This document shows, piece by piece, positions 6,468 through 10,725 of a DNA stretch of 10,725 nucleotides. The notes beneath the pieces were generated by a model. That model did not search any database. It saw only the letters and a program-made list of their open reading frames with translations, and was not told the origin of the DNA. The stretch covers positions 1 through 10,725 of the forward strand of contig JABCYT010000053.1 of assembly GCA_013290035.1 (NCBI GenBank). Reading direction: 5' to 3'. A program made the position numbers and the translations under genes. Every line of letters starts with the position of its first letter. Position 1 is the first letter of the stretch. This DNA comes from Alphaproteobacteria bacterium (GTDB lineage: Bacteria > Pseudomonadota > Alphaproteobacteria > Reyranellales > Reyranellaceae).

Positions 6468-7469
6468 TCACTTGCAGGAATTGTTGCTCATGTAGTCGTG
6501 GACGACGATCTTGCCCGACACGATGTCGGCCTTGGCGGCCTCGACCTTGGCCTTCATCTCAGGCGTGATCAGCTTCTCGTTGTCCTTGTCGAGCGCCCAG
6601 TCGACGCCGCCTTCCTTGAGGCCGAGCACCTGCGTGCCGCCCTTCCAGGTGCCGGCCTGCGCCGCCTTGAAGCTGTTGTAGGCCGCGAGGTCGACCCGTT
6701 TCAGCATCGAGGTCAGCATGGTGCCGGGGTGCAGGTAGTTCTGGTTGGAATCGACGCCGATGCCGAGCTTGCCGCGATCCTTGGCGGCCTGCAGCACGCC
6801 GATGCCGGTCGAGCCGGCGGCGGCATAGACGATATCGACGCCGCGGTCGAACTGGCCCTTGGCGAGCTCGGCGCCGCGGCCCGGATCGTTCCAGGCGGCG
6901 GGCGTGGTGCCGGTCATGTTGCTTATAAGCTCGGCGCTGGGGTTGGCGTACTTGATGCCCTGCTCGAAGCCGCACTGGAAGCGGCGGATCAGCGGAATGT
7001 CCATACCGCCCACGAAACCGATCTTGCCGCTCTTGGATGCCAGCGCCGCCAGCACGCCGACCAGGAACGAGCCCTCATGCTCCTTGAACACCACGGATTG
7101 TACGTTGGGCAGGTCGACGACGCTGTCGATGATGGTGAAGTGGATGTTGGGGAATTCCTTGGCCACCTTCTCGAGCGCCACGCCCTGCGAGAAGCCGACG
7201 GCGACAATGGGATCCTGGCCGCGCTGGGCAAAGCGCCGATGCGCCTGCTCGAACTGTGTCTCGTTGGTGGGCTCGAACTCGGCGACCGCGGTCCCTGTCT
7301 CCTTCTTGAACTTCTCGGAGCCCTGGCTCACGCCTTCGTTGAAGGATTTGTCGAATTTCCCGCCGGTGCTGTAGACGATGGCAGGCTTGATGGCGGTCTG
7401 CGCCACGGCAGGTGCGGCCAGCGCACAGGCGGCGAACAAGGCGACCAGCGGTCCAATCCAGCGATTCAT
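6468..7469 (-). CDS. BMP-family periplasmic substrate-binding protein of the nucleoside importer
   Basis: Captures the substrate in the periplasm and delivers it to the permease pair; first gene of the operon. The 333-residue precursor starts with a Sec signal peptide (MNRWIGPLVALFAACALAA), with likely cleavage after AVA near residue 23. A Cys at 15 sits in LFAAC, but Phe at -3 is a poor lipobox, so a soluble form is favoured over a lipoprotein. BMP (PnrA-like) motifs are FDKSFN (39-44), GFVGGMDIPLIRRF (151-164), VDIVYAAAGSTG (211-222) and GIGVDSNQ (236-243). D240 and K257 lie where PnrA-like proteins contact the nucleoside. The ATG at 7469 is preferred over an upstream start because AAGGGG sits seven bases before it and the signal peptide starts there. 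Nucleoside as ligand is inferred from the downstream salvage genes. Confidence 0.92.
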   Translation of the reverse strand: MNRWIGPLVALFAACALAAPAVAQTAIKPAIVYSTGGKFDKSFNEGVSQGSEKFKKETGTAVAEFEPTNETQFEQAHRRFAQRGQDPIVAVGFSQGVALEKVAKEFPNIHFTIIDSVVDLPNVQSVVFKEHEGSFLVGVLAALASKSGKIGFVGGMDIPLIRRFQCGFEQGIKYANPSAELISNMTGTTPAAWNDPGRGAELAKGQFDRGVDIVYAAAGSTGIGVLQAAKDRGKLGIGVDSNQNYLHPGTMLTSMLKRVDLAAYNSFKAAQAGTWKGGTQVLGLKEGGVDWALDKDNEKLITPEMKAKVEAAKADIVSGKIVVHDYMSNNSCK

Positions 7470-7589
7470 GTCGGTTCCCCTTTTCGTTGGCACGAGTGTG
7501 GACCGGCCCGCAAGCCGGGTCTAGGCGTCTCCACGCGTGGCACGGGACCTGCTACTTTGGCGTCGTCCGACCGACGCAGGGGAAGATCC
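7470..7589. promoter_or_regulatory. Divergent intergenic region between the transporter operon and hydantoinase gene
   Basis: Both transcription units must start in these 120 bases. Shine-Dalgarno sites are clear on each side: AAGGGG (7482-7477, minus) and AGGGGA (7578-7583, plus). A perfect 10-base palindrome, CCACGCGTGG, lies at 7531-7540 near the middle, and CCGGC/GCCGG arms flank CCGCAA at 7503-7518. No convincing -35/-10 pair is seen on either strand; TACTTT at 7553-7558 is a weak -10 candidate for the plus-strand gene. The palindrome is a candidate shared operator, which is inference only. Confidence 0.45.
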
Positions 7590-9035
7590 ATGGCCGAGTA
7601 CGATCTCGTCATCCGCAACACCACCATCGCCACGGCGTCGGACGTCGTTAAAGGCGATATCGGCATCGTGGGTGGCCGCGTCGTGGCGCTGGGCGAGCGG
7701 CTGGACAAGGGCCGCAAGGAGATCGACGCCACCGGCCTGATCGCCGTGCCGGGCGGCATCGACGCCCATGTCCATTTCGACCAGGACACCGCCGACGGCT
7801 CGGTGTTCTGCGACGATTTCGAGAGCGGCAGCCGGGCCGCGGCGGCCGGCGGCACGACCACCATCATCCCCTTCGCCTACCAGAGCCGCGGCCAGTCGCT
7901 GCGCGACGCGGTCAACCGTTATCACAAGCGTGCCGAGGGCAAGTCGCTGATCGACTATGCCTTCCACGTGATCCTGTCCGATCCCAGCGAGAAGATCATG
8001 GGCCAGGACTTTCCGGCGCTGGTGGCCGACGGCTACACCTCGTTCAAGGTCTACATGACCTATGACGACGTGAAGCTCACCGACCGCGAGATGCTCGATG
8101 CGCTGGCGGCGGCGCGGCGCGAGCAGGCGATGCTGATGATCCATGCCGAGAATTCCGACTGCATCGTTTGGCTGACCGAACGGCTCGAGCTCAAGGGCAT
8201 GACGGCCGCCAAGTTCCACGCCACGTCGCGGCCCTTCGTGGTCGAGCGCGAGGCCACGCATCGCGCCATCTCGCTCGCCGAGCTTCTGGACGTGCCGATG
8301 CTGCTGGTGCACGTCTCGGCCAAGGAGGCGATGCACGAGATCCAGCGCGCCCAGGCGCGCGGCCTGCGTGTCTTCGGCGAGACCTGCCCGCAGTACCTGT
8401 TCCTGAGTGAGGAGGATTTCGAGAAGCCGGGCGACGAAGGCAGCAAATGCGTGTGCTCACCGCCGCCGCGCGGCACCGAGAACCAGGAGCACATCTGGAC
8501 CGGGCTGTCGGCCAACACTTTCCACGTGCTGTCGTCGGATCACGCCGCGTTCAAGTACGACGACGTGCGCGGCAAGAAGCTGCCGGGCGCGGACAAGAGC
8601 TTCCGCAAGATCCCCAACGGCGTGCCGGGCGTGGAGACCCGCCTGCCGCTGCTCTTCTCCGAGGGCGTCGGCAAGGGCCGCATCACGCTGCAGCAGTTCG
8701 TGGCGATCTCCTCGACCAATGCCGCCAAGATCTACGGATTGCATCCGCGCAAGGGCACGATCGCCGTCGGCGCCGACGCCGACATCGTGCTGTGGGATCC
8801 CGCGCGCAAGGTCAGCCTCACCAATTCGATCCTGCATCACAATTGCGACTACACGCCCTACGAGGGCCGCGAGCTCACCGGCTATCCGGTGATGACCCTG
8901 TCGCGCGGCGAGGTCGTGATGGAGGAGGCGAAGATGAGCGGCTCGGCCGGCCGCGGCCTGTTCCAGAAGTGCGACCGGCCGGAGGCGGCGCGGCCGCGGG
9001 GCAAGCCGCTGATCGACCCGTCGATCTTCAATTAG
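7590..9035 (+). CDS. hydA: Hydantoinase / dihydropyrimidinase (amidohydrolase)
   Basis: Opens a cyclic ureide ring (hydantoin or 5,6-dihydropyrimidine) to an N-carbamoyl amino acid in the cytoplasm, using two metals. The 481 residues span the whole family length. Metal ligands are visible: H60 and H62 (GGIDAHVHF), carboxylated Lys candidate K153 (SFKVYMTY), H185 (HAEN), H241 (LVHVSAKEA) and D317 (LSSDHA). Other family features are DDFESGSRAAAAGGTTT (75-91), CSPPPR (289-294), NGVPGVETRLPLL and a C-terminal DYTPYEGRELTG segment. The start at 7590 has AGGGGA six bases upstream; the frame is open far upstream, but only as antisense to the binding-protein gene. It is divergent from the importer and convergent with a carbamoylsarcosine amidase-like gene. 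Whether it acts on dihydrouracil or hydantoins cannot be told from sequence. Confidence 0.9.
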   Translation: MAEYDLVIRNTTIATASDVVKGDIGIVGGRVVALGERLDKGRKEIDATGLIAVPGGIDAHVHFDQDTADGSVFCDDFESGSRAAAAGGTTTIIPFAYQSRGQSLRDAVNRYHKRAEGKSLIDYAFHVILSDPSEKIMGQDFPALVADGYTSFKVYMTYDDVKLTDREMLDALAAARREQAMLMIHAENSDCIVWLTERLELKGMTAAKFHATSRPFVVEREATHRAISLAELLDVPMLLVHVSAKEAMHEIQRAQARGLRVFGETCPQYLFLSEEDFEKPGDEGSKCVCSPPPRGTENQEHIWTGLSANTFHVLSSDHAAFKYDDVRGKKLPGADKSFRKIPNGVPGVETRLPLLFSEGVGKGRITLQQFVAISSTNAAKIYGLHPRKGTIAVGADADIVLWDPARKVSLTNSILHHNCDYTPYEGRELTGYPVMTLSRGEVVMEEAKMSGSAGRGLFQKCDRPEAARPRGKPLIDPSIFN

Positions 9036-9110
9036 CTGGGGGCGCGCGACTCCAGTCGCGCGTCTTTGGCTCAGCCTAAAGATCGCGCCACTGGAGTGGC
9101 GCGCCCCCAG
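9036..9110. terminator. Long double-palindrome hairpin between convergent genes
   Basis: The element starts at the base after the hydantoinase stop and ends two bases before the stop codon of the opposing gene. The 27-base outer arms (9036-9062 and 9084-9110) are inverse copies beginning CTGGGGGCGCGC. Each arm is also a palindrome: CGCGCGACTCCAGTCGCGCG in the left and CGCGCCACTGGAGTGGCGCG in the right. The centre, TCTTTGGCTCAGCCTAAAGA, is nearly self-complementary as well. It could stop transcription from both sides, although no T-run follows as in a classical intrinsic terminator. A dispersed repeat is an equal possibility. Confidence 0.65.
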
Positions 9111-9112
9111 CA

Positions 9113-9787
9113 TCAATTCGCCGGCTTGTACTGCTCCATGAACGACACGACCTCGGCGACCGGCAGGACGTCGGCGTATTTCAGGGCCATGTCGTAGAGA
9201 TTGGCGTAGTGCGGGCTCTCGTGCTTGTCGGAAACGCATTCCTCCGGGACGATGGTGCGGAAGCTCCTGGACAGGCTGTCGACCACGGTGGCGCGCACGC
9301 AGCCCGAGGTCGATCCGCCGGTGACGATCACCGTGTCGACCTTGTGGAAGGTGAACAGCGAGCCGAGGTTGGTCTCGAAGAACGCCGAGGCCATGCGCTT
9401 GTTGATGACGATGTCGTGGGCGCGGTCGATCTCGCAGCGGTCGTCGAACTGGGCGCGGCGCGAGTCCGCCTTGATGTTCTGCAGCGAGTCGGGCGTGTCG
9501 CTGCGCGTGCCCCAGACGCCGCAATCCTCGCCCGAGTCGAGATAGGCCACATAGGTCCAGACCACCGGGCAGCGGCTGAGGCGGAACAGCCGCGCCAGCT
9601 TGTTCACGTATTCGATCTGCCGCGGGTCGGTCTCATAGGCCGTCACGAATTCGCCCGGGCGGGTATAGGCACATTGAAGGTCGACATTGACCAAAGCAGG
9701 CTTGCGGCCAAAGCCGAAACGCTGGCGGTCGGGATTGGCCTTTACGGCCTCATAGAGTTCGCGGGCGGTCTTGTTCGACGTTTCCAT
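9113..9787 (-). CDS. Isochorismatase-fold cysteine hydrolase, N-carbamoylsarcosine amidase-like
   Basis: Predicted to hydrolyse an N-carbamoyl or related amide in the cytoplasm. The 224-residue product carries the family triad: D36 in LVNVDLQCAY, K130 in INKRMASAFFETNL, and nucleophile C163 in GGSTSGCVRATVVDS. The cis-peptide type GGSTSGCVR loop and the SRSFRTIVPEECVSDKHESPH segment resemble N-carbamoylsarcosine amidohydrolase more than nicotinamidase. ATG at 9787 is chosen because GAGG precedes it by five bases and the frame further upstream overlaps the oxidoreductase gene. It lies 20 bases after that gene, so the two form an operon, and it converges on the hydantoinase, whose product type it could use. 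Related enzymes (biuret, ureidoacrylate and maleamate amidases) share the fold, so the substrate is open. Confidence 0.82.
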   Translation of the reverse strand: METSNKTARELYEAVKANPDRQRFGFGRKPALVNVDLQCAYTRPGEFVTAYETDPRQIEYVNKLARLFRLSRCPVVWTYVAYLDSGEDCGVWGTRSDTPDSLQNIKADSRRAQFDDRCEIDRAHDIVINKRMASAFFETNLGSLFTFHKVDTVIVTGGSTSGCVRATVVDSLSRSFRTIVPEECVSDKHESPHYANLYDMALKYADVLPVAEVVSFMEQYKPAN

Positions 9788-9807
9788 TTCGGCCTCGTCC
9801 TGAGAAA

Positions 9808-10725
9808 TCAGCCAAACCGGCTGAGCAAGAAGGGAGCCACCGGCAGGCTGGTCGAGCGGCCCGCCAGCATCTCGGCGGTCAGGCGCGCCAGCACCGGCGC
9901 CAAGGTATAGCCGTTGGAGCTGACGCAATTGTAGAAGCCCGGCTGGCCCGGCACCTCGCCCAGGATCGGCGCGCGGTCGATATTGACGTTCATGCCGGCC
10001 CAGATGCGAATGGCGTGGAGCTGGGCGAGCGCCGGCACGGCGCGGCTGGCGATCCAGAGGTTGCCCTCGACGCTGCTGCGGAGCGCGCGCGACACGCGCT
10101 GGCGTTCGTCGAGATCGGCCGTCCAGCCGCCGCCGATCATGAAGGCGCCCGACCCCGTCTGCTTCAGGGTGAGATGGCGATGGGCATAGGCGACCAGCCG
10201 CGACAGCGTGGGCGCCGTGGGCTCGGTGACGACCATCTGCAACGGCGCGCCGCGCACCGGGATGCCGACGCCGGCCATGCGGGCGACTTCCGCCGCCCAG
10301 GGTCCTGCCGCGTTGACGACGCGCCGGGCGCGGATGTCGCCGCGGCTGGTCGTGATCTTCCAGTGCGTGCCGTCGCGCTCGATGGCCGTGACGTTGCTGC
10401 CGCGCCGGAAGCGCGCGCCGAGCGCCTTGGCCTTGGCCACCACGGCGTAGGTGCCCTTCAACGGATTGATCTTGCCCTCACCCGGGCACCATTCGGCGGC
10501 AATGGCGACCTCGCCAATGCAAGGTTCGAGCGCGTGCAGCTCGTTGGCGCCGATCAGCTCGGCCTCGACGCCGCGGCTCTTCTCCAGGGCGATCTTGCCC
10601 TTCAGGAACGCGATATCGCGCTCGTTCTCCGCCAGCATCAGGCCGCCGCAGACCTTCATTTCCAGATCCTGGCCGGTGTCGCGCTGGATGTCCTGCCACA
10701 GGGCCACTGAAGCGGGACCGAGCGG
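9808..10725 (-). CDS. DAO-family FAD oxidoreductase, sarcosine oxidase beta-like, N-terminus cut by the window edge
   Basis: Predicted to oxidise an amino group (sarcosine, glycine or D-amino acid type substrate) with FAD. 305 residues are visible, open to the right edge. The FAD-binding Gly-rich Rossmann start, usually within the first 30 residues, lies outside the window. Visible features are a GGLML strand near the left end, VVNAAGPWAAEVARMAG (FAD-binding family motif), GAFMIGGGWTADLD, and the C-terminal GFYNCVSSNGYTLAP cofactor/substrate region. The general pattern is that of SoxB-like and glycine oxidase-like proteins. A GTG at 10707 is internal, since coding similarity continues past it. 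The gene precedes the carbamoylsarcosine amidase-like gene by 20 bases, which makes a sarcosine-type substrate attractive but unproven. Confidence 0.85.
   Translation of the reverse strand, partial: PLGPASVALWQDIQRDTGQDLEMKVCGGLMLAENERDIAFLKGKIALEKSRGVEAELIGANELHALEPCIGEVAIAAEWCPGEGKINPLKGTYAVVAKAKALGARFRRGSNVTAIERDGTHWKITTSRGDIRARRVVNAAGPWAAEVARMAGVGIPVRGAPLQMVVTEPTAPTLSRLVAYAHRHLTLKQTGSGAFMIGGGWTADLDERQRVSRALRSSVEGNLWIASRAVPALAQLHAIRIWAGMNVNIDRAPILGEVPGQPGFYNCVSSNGYTLAPVLARLTAEMLAGRSTSLPVAPFLLSRFG

Noticed and set aside
6324..7589. N-terminal extension of the hydantoinase frame by 422 codons
   Set aside because: It runs antisense through the binding-protein gene and the repeat pair. The true start at 7590 has a Shine-Dalgarno site and the family N-terminus.

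Overview
The window is GC-rich, densely packed DNA, most likely from an alphaproteobacterium (Hyphomicrobiales or Rhodospirillales type). This rests on the base composition, on protein families whose best remembered relatives are alphaproteobacterial, and on several palindromic intergenic repeats of the kind common in those genomes. No rRNA, tRNA, CRISPR array or insertion sequence is visible.

Region 1 (about 1-7469, minus strand) is a nucleoside uptake and salvage operon. In transcription order it encodes a BMP-family periplasmic binding protein, a double-domain ABC ATPase, two ABC permeases, cytidine deaminase (cdd), purine nucleoside phosphorylase (punA-like) and thymidine phosphorylase (deoA, which runs off the left edge). 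Several neighbours overlap by 1 to 4 bases, which points to translational coupling. The transporter would import nucleosides. Cdd would convert cytidine to uridine, and the phosphorylases would release bases and (deoxy)ribose 1-phosphate.

Between punA and deoA, on the same strand, sits a decayed ccdAB toxin-antitoxin module. The CcdA-like antitoxin is intact and has its own promoter-like sequence with an embedded palindrome. The CcdB toxin survives only as its last 46 codons, joined to the end of ccdA by an apparent deletion.

Region 2 (7590-9035, plus strand) is a hydantoinase/dihydropyrimidinase, divergent from the binding-protein gene. Region 3 (9113-10725, minus strand, convergent with it) is an N-carbamoylsarcosine amidase-like cysteine hydrolase preceded by a DAO-family FAD oxidoreductase resembling sarcosine oxidase beta subunits (cut by the right edge). 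The three enzymes could in principle form a chain from a cyclic ureide to an N-carbamoyl amino acid, to an amino acid, to an oxidised product. One example is N-methylhydantoin to N-carbamoylsarcosine to sarcosine to glycine. The substrate is an inference.

Four different palindromic repeat families lie exactly at gene junctions: 3586-3697, 4792-4813, 6345-6450 and 9036-9110. Two supply C-terminal codons of the upstream protein, and some appear to supply the Shine-Dalgarno sequence of the next gene. No complete new system is evident. The points of most interest are these gene-junction repeats, the deleted toxin and the three-enzyme ureide cluster.
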